Source: Earliella scabrosa
Lineage: Eukaryota; Basidiomycota; Agaricomycetes; Polyporales; Polyporaceae
Assembly: GCA_022605405.1 (NCBI GenBank)
Contig: JABYQQ010000005.1
Span: forward strand, 1,240,001-1,304,000
Direction: 5' to 3'
Length of the DNA: 64,000 nt
Shown: positions 1 through 11,249 of the stretch, piece by piece
Layout: every line of letters starts with the position of its first letter
Numbering within the stretch: the first letter of the stretch is position 1
The notes under the pieces: model-generated
The model's input: the letters and a program-made list of their open reading frames with translations, nothing else
Database searches by the model: none
Told to the model about the DNA's origin: nothing
Translations under genes and position numbers: made by a program

Positions 1-1689
1 CCATCCAGCTGAATATCGATACAGGCTTCACCGAAGTTGAGACCCCAATGCTACTCAACTCGACACCCGAAGGAGCACGTGAATACCTTGTTCCAAGTCG
101 CGCGAAGCAGTCGGCTTCGGATGGGTCTGCACAACCGCTGTTCTACGCCCTCTCACAATCTCCGCAGCAACCGAAGCAGCTGCTGGTCGTTTCAGGAGCC
201 GTTGACCGGTACTACCAACTCGCGCGCTGTTTCCGAGACGAAGACGGTCGGAAAGACCGACAGCCTGAGTTCACCCAGGTGGATCTTGAAATGGCCTGGG
301 TGAGTTGGGGCAGGCACACCTCCCCCCAGGCCCCCGCGGACACATGGCGGATTGGCGGACAGGAAGTGAGGGACATTGTCGAGACGATCATTCGGAAGAT
401 TTGGCGCAAGTGCGAAGGCGTGGAGCTCGAACGCGAGTTCAGGGTCATGACCTACAACGAGGCTATGGAGAGGTATGGTTCAGACAAACCAGACCTGCGA
501 TTCGGACTAGAGGTTAGTACTACCCTGGAGAGAGGGATGCACTGACTAAGACTACTTCAGATAGCGGACGTCACACCGCATCTGCCAGATTCGCTGCGTT
601 CGGCCCTCGATGCACGAGGGGAGATACTCGAAGCCCTGTTCGTGTCCTCACGTCCAGACCACGCCGCCTTCCACCGTGCAACTGCAGAGGCGGAGCATGG
701 GCGGGAGGTCGAACGCATAGCGGTGGCCGCAGACGCTGGCTGCAATTGGCTCTTGCAGAGTCGGACACTGAAGGATCTCCTCACAACAACTGAAGCCGCT
801 CTCGACGTATCGGGGCTAACACAAGCACTGGACATGACAGAAGGCGGCACTATCTGGCTTGCCAGACGACAGAGACGGCCCGAAGTGAGTTAGCTCAGCA
901 GTGCGATGTCCGTCTGTTTCATTGACCACGTCGTATCTAACAGGGTGGATGGACCCCTCTCGGCCGGCTGCGCGTCGCGCTGTCAGAAGCCGCCCAGCGC
1001 AACGGGGACCTCGTGCTCAGCGAGGATCCCAAGTTCCTCTGGGTGACCGAGTTCCCGCTCTTCACGCGCGCGGATGAGGACAAGGAGTTCCTCGCACACG
1101 GGCGATGGAGCAGCTCGCACCATCCATTCACTGCACCCATGTGGGAGGATATCGACAATATGTACGCGGGGAAGATCGAGGAGGTACGTCCCTCAAAAAA
1201 TCCGCCAACACCTGTGGCTGACATGGCCCAGGTCCGCGGTCAACATTACGACCTCGTCCTCAACGGAATCGAGATCGGCGGAGGTTCGGTCAGGGTGCAC
1301 GACGCCGCTATGCAAGAGTACATATTCGAGAAGATCCTGCAGGTATGTCACCACCGCGTTTGCTAGAGGTCACGCTGACGTCCGTCTGCATAGCTGGACG
1401 AGAAAGAGAAATCGTCGTTCAACCATCTGCTGCATGCGCTACGCTGCGGCGCGCCCCCACATGGGGGATTTGCCTTTGGTACGCCGTCTTCTGCTTCAAC
1501 CATGTATGAGCATCTTGCCGACTTCGTGGTGCAGGCTTCGACCGTCTGATGGCCATCCTCTGCAAGACATCCTCGATACGGGACGTCATCGCGTTCCCCA
1601 AGACTGCAGCTGGAACGGATCTCCTGTTCAAGTCACCCTCACCGTCCAGTGCGCAGGTCCTGGCCCAGTATGCTATGCGACCTCTATAG
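1..1689 (+). CDS. MSD1: Aspartyl-tRNA synthetase, mitochondrial/bacterial type (5' end outside window)
   Basis: Charges tRNA-Asp (class II synthetase); the bacterial-type domain plan marks the mitochondrial enzyme. The window opens inside the catalytic domain. Motif 2 is visible as [16 protein letters not shown] (about 231-281), then [11 protein letters not shown] leading into the GAD-type insertion found in bacterial and mitochondrial AspRS, then [13 protein letters not shown] (near 1267-1303) and motif 3 as [18 protein letters not shown] near 1530-1590. At least four short introns interrupt the reading frame (for example near 515-560, 885-943, 1183-1231 and 1342-1392). The stop is TAG at 1687-1689, after a C-terminus reading [10 protein letters not shown]. 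The N-terminal anticodon-binding OB fold and any targeting peptide lie upstream of the window. Family identity is clear; exon edges are by eye. Confidence 0.93.
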
Positions 1690-1973
1690 ATGCAACCCGT
1701 CACTACCATAGAAGCCATCGGGCACTAGTCACTGCATTTCTAATCGTACATCACATCTCAGTCCGTTGCGGGTTGCACTAGGTCGTGGATTATAGCGCGC
1801 ATATGTACATAGCGAAGGGTAGGCGTGCACGACGTGGAGAATAATAGTAAACCAAGGAAGATGCCAGCCGGGATCGGGGCAAATGGAATCGAAGCATCAA
1901 ATCGGGATTGGGATGCATGCGAGGAATCGTATGGGCCAAGCCCGAACATGGAAGAGTACGTAGGCCTGTCGCA

Positions 1974-3825
1974 CTATGATGCAGCGACCGGTGAAGAAAT
2001 TGTTGCGGTGTCGTCGGATTGGGGGCTGCGACTACGCTCTGCGTATGGGGTGTCGTCGAAAGAGGGTATTGGTGGCGACTGCGTCCTGGCGCGAAGGGTG
2101 TTACGTGGCGTTGTGTCTTCCTCGCCGCCACTGCCAGGAGGGATGTCAAGGTCAGGCAGCCGCGGCTTCGTGTTTCCCCAAACGCTCGCGTCCACGTCTC
2201 CCAAGTCAGGTGCCTTGCCGTTCGCAGATGCTGAACTCGCACCAGAGTCTGTGGATATGCTCCGCGTGTGACCGTCATCCTTGTCGCCATTCTGTCGCGA
2301 GCGGGGAGTGGTGTTGCCCTCGTCCAGGACGGAAAGGACGCTGCGGAGCTTGGACTCCGACTTGCGTGTGTGATGCGAGAACGAGGCTGACGCGACCGGA
2401 TGTGAGTGTCGCCGGTTCACGCTAGATAATGGTGAGGACGCTTTTGGTACGTTCGGGGGCGATATGGACCGCGTAGGCGACGTGGCACCAGAACTGGGGG
2501 CTGACCCGGCAGGTGGGCTGGAAGGCACGTCTGCCCACGCCGCGGCGGTGTCAGGGAAGAATCCACCGGTGCTCGACCATGAATTCTTACTTGAGGGTAG
2601 ACCATCGCTGCTTTCAAGCTCCGGTGTGGAGGCGGTGAGCGGACTGGGGGCGGATGAAGGATTGGCGATGACTGAAAGTGGAGGAAGAATGGAGAATATC
2701 TGGTCTTCAGCAGGCGGCGGGCCGTATGAATCGAAGGGGTCGGGTATGGTCTGAAGCATTGGTTCTATGACAGGATCGGAACTGAAACGGGGATCAACAA
2801 GGGGCTCAGGGCATGACGATCCCTGGTGAACCGACGTACGCTTTCGATGTTAGTCGGTCGAAGACGTCCATGGTCGATCGGACGACCAAGCAGACCTTGC
2901 CTTGTACAAAGTCCCACACTTCCTCTTCATGCTCGACAATCTCCTGGTAGTGCGATGCCTTGAGTTGATCTAGGTCGTCGACTTGCCTCTGCAACACCGC
3001 GAGAGCCTCCCGGAAAGTCTGGAGGTCTGGTGCTGAAGTCAACATCTACGCGACCAATCGGACGCGACTGAACTCACTTCGACCCTTCTGTTTCATGTTC
3101 CCCATCTCCGTCTGGCGGATGATCTTACTCTTCTCTCGCAGCGCCTTCTCGTATGCATTGGATCGTTCCTTGATAGCAGGTCCAGCCGAGATTCAGGAAC
3201 TGCATGTTCGGTCAACGCGAGAGCGACTCACCGTTACGACGGTACGATAGTTCTCCAAGTGTTGACGCAACGGCTTCTCGAATTGCTTGTCGAGGGTTTC
3301 GGCCTACAGTCATTTGTTCGCAAACAGACGTACAGACAAGTCCGTGGTGCTCACCATCACATGGAAATGATTACTCATAAGATGATGCAACCCGGCCGCT
3401 GCCTGCATCCTCGTTCCTGACTCGTAAGTTGGTCCCTTGAGTCTGGAGGGAATCAGGATACGTGTGCGCGCGACATGGGATAGACATACCCTGAGCAAGT
3501 CTCCATCGCATCAGCAAAGCCCGCGGTCGCCCTGGACATCGTCAACAACGCTGCACGATATGTTGCAAACCGGTTCAAGAGCTAGGTGATAAGGTACAAC
3601 TCAGTGCGAGTCCAGTCAGGAGTCTAGAGACCACGGGCTCACTTCTTCGTACGCCTGCATGCTGGCCTTGAGGTTTGCCCTAGTGATAATCTTCTCTGGT
3701 CCTTCGGGGCCAAAGTTGAGGACGGACGCGTTGGTAGTTTCGGTAAACGTTGGCGACGGTGGTCCTGGAGACATATCGCGCTTAGGCGAGAGAGCCTGTG
3801 TCCGGAGGGAGCGTACGCGGGGCAT
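1974..3825 (-). CDS. I-BAR domain protein, Ivy1-like
   Basis: Probable membrane-curvature protein of the fungal Ivy1 family (known in yeast as a vacuolar phospholipid-binding partner of Vps33 and Ypt7). The start MPRVRSLRTQ at 3825 is followed by a Ser/Pro-rich head and FGPEGPEKIITRANLKAS, then helical exons rich in heptads: NYRTVVT, SNAYEKALREKSKII, TFREALAVLQRQVDDLDQ and EEEVWDFVQGKVC. This long coiled-coil array matches an I-BAR/IMD fold. After about five short introns the last exon (ending 1974) is low-complexity Ser/Pro/Thr-rich, beginning near PVIEPMLQTIPDPFDSYG. The final splice is well supported: donor gtacgt near 2837 and acceptor ttcag near 2784 keep frame. The Ivy1 assignment rests on domain pattern, not an alignment; a generic BAR protein is the alternative. 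Confidence 0.75.
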
Positions 3826-4124
3826 GGCGGGTGTCCAGGAGCAAGACCAGAGCGTCGAAGATGGCGACGGGAGGAGGGAAGATGAGGGAAGAGATTGCGG
3901 CTGAGAGATGGTGCTAAAGCAGCCTTGGACCTGGGCACCGACCTTCCAGCTCGCGGCAAGCGCAGCGCATCACATGTGATCTGTGCGCACCCGCATTAGG
4001 AAGGTCTCCTCGTTCGCTCTCTTCACATCCCCTGCCCCCGGACGCTCATGTTGCGGGTACTTGACCAATTGAAGTTCTTGCGCACTACATTCATGCACTC
4101 TAAATACGCTACACATGTGGTCCA

Positions 4125-5190
4125 TCATGTTTCTCCACTTCCGAGCTTTCTTATCGCCGCTTCCAAGAAATTGGCTGCATTGTACACCTTCAACCACGAG
4201 GGTGGCGAGGACGAAAACTTTACCCTAGATCCTGAGGTTGCGGAATCACCTAGATATCTGGCAACAACACCGACATATTCCTCTGACTGCTCCGCCTTGA
4301 TGTCATTACGCAGATCGAACCGGGTGAACTCCCAGCCCCGTGGTTCCTGACCGTCTATGCGAACTAGGTCATTGGGAACGTCATATTCAATCCGACCGAA
4401 GTCAAAGCCCATTCCGAGGCCAAGTGCCTTAGTGTAGGCCTCCTTGAGTGTCCAGATTAGGTAGAATCGACGTAGTTGCTCGTGCTGCGACAATTCCAAA
4501 ATCGGCGTAGGCGGCAGAAGGATGGTCCGCTCAACGTCAGTAAGCTGCCAAGTGTGTTAAGCAAGATTCGGCAGTAGTTCCCAGAAAGTACAATACCTGC
4601 TCGCTGAATATTCCCACAAACCCGGGAAACGTGTCTCTCTTGGGCAGTTGGAGGAGCATCACGTCGATCCCAAGCCGGTAAGCTGGAGGGTCGGGGTATA
4701 GATCACTTCCACTACTATGCACCATCGCGACCACGCCATTGTCGTGGGTGATGTTGTACCCGATTGGTGGGTCAATTGGAGTTGTCTATGAGGACGACCG
4801 TGAGTTCACGTAAGGGAATATTTGGGATCCCAGACTTGCGATGTAGGGCTTCCCAACAGAGGTCTTCGCGAACTTCATCTCACCGGTTGCAACATCCCTT
4901 CTACTGAGAAGCATGCGAGGCAGCAAGCGTCCTATGAGGCCTCCTACTCTCCAAATTCTCACTCAGATCTCCAGAATCTGGTCTATGAGCTTGGACTCAC
5001 GGACGCTATCGACACGATGATAGTACTTCGCCAGATGCGCTTTGGACTCGACATCAAGCATCTCCACGGCTTGGTGGTACATCTAACAAACAATACGGTT
5101 AACCTCTCATACCTTGAACCAACTATGAGACGCTACCTCGTCCAATTCATCAAGAGCTCTTGTGTTCAGGATGACGGCTTGGACCTCCAT
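4125..5190 (-). CDS. LYS5: 4'-phosphopantetheinyl transferase, Sfp/Lys5 type
   Basis: Transfers phosphopantetheine from CoA to carrier domains; in fungi this cytosolic type activates the alpha-aminoadipate reductase Lys2 and secondary-metabolite synthases. Visible signatures are YNITHDNGVVAMVHS, the magnesium-binding LGIDV (near 4660), and the catalytic WTLKEAYTKALGLG (near 4420-4460) with the KE..K residues present. The N-terminus MEVQAVILNTRALDE starts at 5190; a Met 34 codons upstream is in frame but its extension looks non-coding. Exon 2 ends in HRVDSV and joins RRLLPRMLL, the usual start of the PPTase core, followed by KPYIASLG. At least four introns. The C-terminus GSGET is followed by a stop at 4125. 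Every expected motif is present. It is divergent from the pfkB gene at 5444, and a second PPTase of a different subfamily lies at 19192. Confidence 0.88.
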
Positions 5191-5443
5191 AGTGGTACTG
5201 TTCTCGTGCACTGCAATAATCGCAGAGATGTGCTTAAATTGACCTGGCGATAGTTGTGTTCGTTGAATGTTGTAGTCAGTAGCAGTGTTCAACGTTCAAC
5301 GTTCAAGTTGAAGTTGTGGACTTCGAGTCCTGAAGCGCTGACAAGCGCTGAGAGATCGCGATGCGTAGATCCGCGATCGCGCGGACGGTGGAGGTTTATC
5401 TTATCTCGAACTCAAGTGCCCAACCACCACGACCACGGACGCC

Positions 5444-6920
5444 ATGTCGGACAATACGAGAGATTTCGTCACACTCGGTATGTTCATCATCGACGAGTTC
5501 TCGTTCGCGGACGAGGATGGCAGGCCCACAGGACAGACGATGGCGCCACAGGTCAGCAGTGTTCCTACTCTGGGGTCGCATTAACGATAGCTCAGCACTG
5601 TGTGCCCGTATGTAGATTGGTGGAGGAGGGACTTATGCATCCATTGGGGCCCGAATCTGGTGAGCATATCCGATCTGAGAAAGTCGACTCCAACGGCTAA
5701 GCTGAACCGAATGTTTCGCTCCCGAGGCTACCACCCACCAAGGTCGGTATGATCATTGACAGAGGGCACGACTTCCCGGAGCACATTCAGCAGGCTCTCG
5801 ACGCGTACGGACCGGACATGTGGCTATACAGAGACGATCCTAGTCGTGGAACAACGCGAGCATTGAACGCATACAGAGGAGAACATAGAGGGTGAGTACG
5901 ACGCGCCCTCGCCGGCATAGTGCAACCTGCTGATTGCGCGTTGTCTCTCAGGTTCGAGTATCTCACACCACGGCTGCGTTTAACCCCTCGCGACTTATTG
6001 GGAAGCAAGCTGTCCAGACCCAAAGTTCTGCATTTCATTTGTTCGCCATCCCGCGCTGCGGCGATCATGTCGGAGGTCAGAGGGGTTGAGGACTGGCACC
6101 CAACTACGGTGTATGAGCCCATACCCGTACGCTCGTCCACTTGACGAACATCGTTCACCGCACGTGGTGCTGATACGAAGAAAAGCTAGGATCGCTGCGT
6201 GCCTGAGGAACTTCCCGCGCTGCAGAATGTTCTACCAGACATCTCTGTCCTTAGGTGCGTCAAGCTTGAAGCAGTACCCGGTCATGATCTCAAATTAACT
6301 CGCTGGATATACACAGCCCGAATGCAGAGGAAGCGCTATCGCTCCTATCCATGCCCACAGAGCCGACGAAGGAACTCATCGAGGAGGCATGTGACCGCTT
6401 CCTTGACATGGGCATCGGGCCAAACGGGTCTGGCTCTGTTGTCATTCGCAGCGGAGCGATGGGAGCTTGCGTTGGATCCAGAGGACGTCCCTATGAATGG
6501 ATCGACGCATTTTGGAGCAGCCAGGAAAGCTCCGAGAAAGTGGTCGACGTGACAGGTATGGACCAGTGTCTTAATCTCTAACGATCGAAGTACACAATGC
6601 TCAGTAGATTGTAGGCGCGGGGAATAGCTTCTTGGGAGGACTAGGTGCAGGACTGGTCCTCAGCAACGGCGACGTGCGAGAAGGTTCGTTGCTTCTGGCT
6701 TCTCTCCTTGCCTACATCCGACATCTCGAGATCTGACACAATGACAGCCACCCTATACGCAACGGTTTCAGCTTCGTACACGATCGAGCAGGCCGGTTTG
6801 CCTCGATTGACTCAGGAACAGGACGAAGGCGGTCGAATAGTTGAGATGTGGAATGGCGATTCGCCGCATCGAAGGCTGAACAAGTTACAAGATCGTCTAG
6901 CACATAAAGATACAAAATGA
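5444..6920 (+). CDS. pfkB-family carbohydrate kinase, Mak32-like
   Basis: Belongs to the ribokinase/pfkB superfamily, closest by eye to fungal Mak32 (yeast Mak32 is needed for L-A dsRNA virus-like particle stability; its substrate is unknown). The start MSDNTRDFVTLGMFIIDEF at 5444 is followed by a Gly-rich segment GGGGTYASIGAR, the stretch KVGMIIDRGHDFP, and VVIRSGAMGACVGSRG (about 6436-6480). The C-terminal anion-hole motif, rebuilt over an intron ending near 6614, reads GAGNSFLGGLGAGL. Most active pfkB kinases have GAGD at this point, whose Asp is the catalytic base; here it is Asn. Around six introns. The protein ends KLQDRLAHKDTK at 6920. Phosphorylating activity is therefore uncertain. 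It converges on the NC2-beta gene. Confidence 0.8.
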
Positions 6921-7160
6921 ATAAATCAGGACAAATTACAGGCAATGTCAAAGGATAGCTGTACTCGATGCGAATTTGCGGATGCCTCGTAGTGATCATA
7001 CACGAATTTAGAAGAGCAATCGTCCTATCTGTCGCACGTGAGCGATGTCGTCAGGCATGAACCACCTATGGGTAGGCGCAGTAGTAGCACAACGTTGTGT
7101 TGTGACAGTGGCAAGAAGGTCGGGGCATGGGAGGGGGACGACAAGGGAGGGTCATGACCA
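6921..7160. other. Convergent intergenic region between Mak32-like and NC2-beta genes
   Basis: 240 bases between two converging stop codons. No open frame with family features is seen. It presumably holds both 3' untranslated ends; the segment just after 6920 is A/T-rich (aaatgaataaatcagg), as expected for a polyadenylation region. Confidence 0.5.
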
Positions 7161-7867
7161 TCACTGTTGTGCAGCAGTACGGAACTTTTCGCGACTTTGC
7201 GCAAAAAGGGCTTCTTGTTGAGCCAGCAATTCTTCTTCCGTTAGTCCAGATGACTCCAGTTTCGATACTTTCCGTTCCCGGTCCTGGGACCAAGTCAAGC
7301 GTTAGCGGCGTAACATAGGTGCATATTCCTAATGAAATACCTTCTGTTGCTGTTTGTGATCTTTCAGCACGCTCTCAACCTCCTCCGTAAATGACTCAAA
7401 ACCAAGGCGCTGTGAAAAGCAGGGAGACATAAGATGCCACGCACAGGAAACGCATACAGCTACAGCATCTAGGAATGCAACATACCTTGAGTGCCGAGAT
7501 TATGTGTTCGGGCGCGATCGTCTTCTTTGACTCCTGCTCGCATATCTCGTTCGCCTCGGAGGATATTAGGTGTATGAACTCTGTCCAGGCGTCGCGAGAG
7601 GCGCGTCAGCAAGTCGGCTATGACGCGAGAAGAGCGAACGGCCACTTCACCTACACAACACTCGATTATCAAATCCCGCGTCTCCTTCGCGCACGTAATG
7701 TCGTTGGGCAGCAGTTCTGCGCGGGGCAGGAGAGCCGTCAGGTCCACAACGACCGGGACAAGCGGCATGGACGCGGTGCTCGTACCTGCGATCATTTTCG
7801 TGACGGTCGCCTTCGGGAGGGACAAATCCTCGTCCGAGGACATTCCTCCAGCCTCGTGGTCGGACAT
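7161..7867 (-). CDS. NCB2: Negative cofactor 2 beta (Dr1), histone-fold transcription regulator
   Basis: Beta subunit of the NC2 complex, which pairs with NC2-alpha through a histone fold and binds TBP on promoter DNA to repress or redistribute transcription in the nucleus. The start MSDHEAGGMSSDEDLSLPKA at 7867 is the usual Dr1 beginning (acidic leader, then the first histone-fold helix LPKATVTKMI). Next come ITCAKETRDLIIECCV (7683-7730), the fold's long central helix with SEANEICEQESKK (about 7500-7560), and a C-terminal helix ending LTEEELLAQQEALFAQ near 7190-7240. The stop is TGA on the minus strand at 7161-7163. About four introns separate these blocks. An in-frame upstream extension to 8152 has no family counterpart and was not used. 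It is divergent from the snRNP F gene. Confidence 0.92.
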
Positions 7868-8135
7868 GTTCGTGTCGCGGGAGCGTGGGGGCGAGCAGCA
7901 CAAAGAGCGAGGGTGATTGAGCGAGTGGGAGGTGAGCGCGGGACGGAGGCGGAGGCGGGGGGAGGAGGGCTTCAGGCGCGGGGCGCTACAAGGCTTTATA
8001 TGCGCGTCGATCTGAGTCTGTGAACCGACTCCGAGTCCGGAGAGCCTCCGTCCACGATCATTTTGCCACTCCGCACGTGTCCTCGACTTGAACGCCTCGC
8101 TAGCTCGCTTCGCCTCGACCCCTCCTACAGCCATC

Positions 8136-8603
8136 ATGTCTGCGGTACGCATACTTCCTCGCGATCTATTGCGGATGACGATCTCAACAGTTCGCTATAG
8201 GTCAACCCCGTCAACCCGAAGCCTTTCATGCAGGAGCTCACAGGCAAGCCTGTGTACGTACGCCTCAAGTGGGGACTCGAGTACAAGGGTTTCCTCGTCA
8301 GTACCGATGGCTATATGAACCTTCAGGTGCGTTGCATCGCGTCTGCTAGGTGATAGGAGCTTGACTCCACATGAACATCAGCTCGCCAACACGGAGGAGT
8401 TCCAGGATGGCAAGTCAAACGGCGCGTTGGGAGAGGTCTTCATCCGGTGTGTAACACCAATTCCTGTACTCTCCTTCTTTCTCATTCATGGCTTTCCAAC
8501 AGGTGTAACAATGTTCTTTATATTATAAGTTCCCCCCTCTCCTGTCGCTGGTGATCGCCACAGCTAACAAGCATTCGTATCCACAGAGAAGCAACAGACT
8601 GAC
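8136..8603 (+). CDS. SMX3: Small nuclear ribonucleoprotein F (SmF)
   Basis: Core Sm-ring protein of spliceosomal U1, U2, U4 and U5 snRNPs. Exon 1 is only ATGTCTGCG (MSA) at 8136-8144, then an intron. Exon 2 reads [18 protein letters not shown], then the Sm1 motif with [21 protein letters not shown] further exon has [19 protein letters not shown], and the Sm2 motif is [10 protein letters not shown] across an intron whose acceptor is near 8502. All diagnostic positions (D..MN in Sm1, IRGNN-like IRCNN in Sm2) are present. The last splice is unclear: an intron from about 8530 to 8589 would give an ending ATD with stop 8601-8603, whereas read-through from 8530 would stop near 8553. Expected length is about 85-95 residues. 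Confidence 0.87.
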
Positions 8604-10133
8604 CCTCACACGCGTCGCCGTCTCCACGTACCCGTCTCCACACATTCTCACTTGCTGTCGGTGCCGCCGTGCACAACGCACTCCCTGTACATTACATCAT
8701 CTAGGACGCGCATCGCGTCCCACAAAATGTACTCTTGCGCCGATTAGTCGTGCCGATGCTGTTTGGTTGGAGAGGGATGCGGCCAAAGAGGGTGCATCGT
8801 TGAGGTAAATCGTCTGGCAATGAAGTGGCTGCTGAAGTGCGAGTCAAATGTTCACTCCTCATCTTTGGGTGTGAGGGGCATGTCTAGGCCGACCCGATGC
8901 GCGGTCTTTTTTACTCGTTCCTCTGTTGAGAGGCCCAGCAAGGGATTGTATCTCTCCAACAAGGTCTACAGGCGCAAAGTATACGCGTTGGATTGGGGAC
9001 AGTTCACTTGTTGTTGCTGACACGCACCTTGTGCATCCGCTGTGAGCTCATGAATGTTGCCACATTACTCATATCGTGGAGAAATCGCCCCTCATCTTTG
9101 GCTGAGATAGGCTGTTCAAAGACTGCACGTATATGTTGGGAGACGACCCGTGGCCTCGCTGCCCGAGGATAAATAGACTGGCAAAGTATCCATGTCACCT
9201 AAGTGGGAAGTCTCCGGAGAGCCAAAAGGTGATGCTCACAGCTCGGTTGACCTCCTTCACAATTGCCCGATAGACCGCAGCATGTCGTGTCGCCATAGTG
9301 TTTGCACGTAGAGCGGAGTAAGCCTTAGGAGCAAAAGTGAATCGTGGGTGACAAGCACGGGGAAACACCAAACGCGAGGGCGCGCGACCAGAGCGAGCGC
9401 CGAGAACGTGACAGGCGATTCGGGGGTGTGACTGTGACCGAGTCGGGTCACGGACGAACTCCGACTCAAACGGGATTGCGCGCCGCCCTGTAGTACTCCC
9501 TCCCGCCTCCTTCCCCAACAGGGCCGTTGTTGACTCCACAATCCCCCGTAGCCGTTGAAATCAGCTACTCTATGGGCCGTTTGATACAAGCCGGAACTTC
9601 ACTGCTATGCCAGTCTGAGTACTGACTAACCAGTTCAATTGGCAAGCCATCATGATAACTCTTCTAGGCTGGTACTTACTTTCGCTGGCTGAGAGCCTAC
9701 AGTGAATCATGCTGATGTTGACAATTACAGGATACATGTCCCTGCTTACTGAGGGGAATACTCCTTGCTGTGTAAATTTCAGGGGCCTCGCGTATCCGAG
9801 GATTGGTCACTGGCACGTGTGTCTCATCCTTACGCATTGTCCGCCGCGTATGGTCGTGAACCGAAGTCCGCACTGCATTGTCTGGCCCTTGCACGCCCCT
9901 TTGAGTTCCACGTTCTGGGGCATGGCCTGGATCACGCCTCTCTGGTCTCGGGCAAAGTGGTCCGCTGTTTGGCGCTCACCGGATTGTTTAAAAGGCTCCA
10001 CCGCTTTCGCAACCACAGCAACCACTCTCTATCAACCTTCCCTCATCAAGCACCGCGCAAGGGGCTCAAGACCCAGCCAGCACCTCTTCAGTTTATTTCC
10101 ACCGTTACTAACTTTTGCAGGCCCTCAAGTCGG
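8604..10133. other. Gene-poor stretch
   Basis: 1.5 kb with no convincing gene. Open frames on both strands lack domain features or codon regularity. The last part holds a likely 5' leader intron of the downstream RRM gene: a branch-point-like ttactaac and acceptor ttttgcag at about 10104-10120. No repeat, tRNA box pair or transposon motif was recognised. Confidence 0.5.
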
Positions 10134-11249
10134 ATGACACGCTTCCGCTGCCCTTCGGTGTCAACCATCTCCTCGAGCAGTTCCATGTCGAGTGTCATCA
10201 CCGACAGCAGTGTCCAATCTGTGAGTATATGCCATATTTCTGACGACACTAACAGCCTGTGCTGACCGGCCATAGGCTGTTTCACTGACCAGGCTGCCTA
10301 GCGTCGTTGAGGCAAAGCGTAACCACTTCCCCAGCTCCCCTGCTCAGCGTACCCCCGTGCCGCCACGTAGAGAAAAGGGCAAACTCCGTGCTCGCAGGTC
10401 CTTCAAGATCACGGAGAACAAGAAAGAGGATATCCGCATGGCCGCTAAGAAGGCGGAGGTCAACGTCAACAACCATAAGCGTTACTTATCGAAGGTGTAC
10501 GTTGGCAATGTGAGTCCCCCTGGTTAGGCTCTCCCAGGCTTTCGTCGTTCTCATCTTCGTCATAGCTGAATGCCATAGTCGACGAGGAACAACTCATGGA
10601 GAAGTTCAAGTCTTGCGGCCCCATCGATGAAATCATTATCCGCGCCAGCAGCGGTGTCTGCGTCCCCACTCGTAACTTGCCGCGTCCGTACTTCGGGTTC
10701 GGCGCTCCTTTGGAAGGAGTGCATTACGCGACTGTGCAGTTTTCCGACCCTGCAGGTGCGAGGAGGGCCATCACGATGAACGGGCGCATGTTCTTGGGCA
10801 AGCCGATTGTGGTACGTCCTCCGAGTCACTGTCAGAAACGTGCATAGCATCGATATCTTGTCTTAGGTGTCGTACACCGCCCTCGACATGCCCGAAATCA
10901 CGGATATACTGAAGAAACACATTCTACAAAAGCAGCTGGCTCTGGCTGGCGTGTCTCTCAATGAGCGACGGCGCTATTGGCAAGCTGCCTTTGGGCAGAT
11001 CAAGTGAGTGGAGTGTTGGTGAAGTTTTGGTTACGACGCCTTGAACTGATGTTGTTCTCAACTCTCCACAGACGCCTCACGATCGAGAAGACCGAGATCA
11101 TCCCTGACACCAGTACCACCCAGTCGAACGCCAGCCCTGCGGAGATGATAACGGGTCTAGCCAAGCGGGCTGGCGGGCTGCTGATGCCCAAAGCAACCCG
11201 TCTGACGAGACACGATGCTTTGTTCTTCCCGGCGGAAGCCCGCATCTAG
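10134..11249 (+). CDS. RRM-domain RNA-binding protein
   Basis: Contains one RNA recognition motif; the target RNA is unknown. The start MTRFRCPSVSTISSSSS at 10134 keeps frame through an intron (donor gtgagt near 10220, acceptor tag near 10275) into a basic exon with RREKGKLRARRSFKITE and KKEDIRMAAKKAE. The RRM follows: RNP2 is KVYVGNLNAI (about 10494-10576, split by an intron) and RNP1 is GVHYATVQF near 10720, with an unusually long loop (CVPTRNLPRPYFGFGAP) between strands 2 and 3. After two more introns the C-terminus has MITGLAKRAGGLL and ends FFPAEARI at 11249. A lone RRM with a basic N-terminal arm suggests an mRNA- or rRNA-associated nuclear protein, but no orthologue is assigned. Confidence 0.75.

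Noticed and set aside
5254..5700. 148-codon plus-strand frame near the Mak32-like start
   Set aside because: Different frame from the kinase exons and Arg/His/Ser-rich; the ATG at 5444 in another frame gives the family N-terminus.
9257..9589. 110-codon minus-strand frame in the gene-poor stretch
   Set aside because: No family pattern; overlapping frames of similar length exist on both strands, as expected from GC-rich non-coding DNA.
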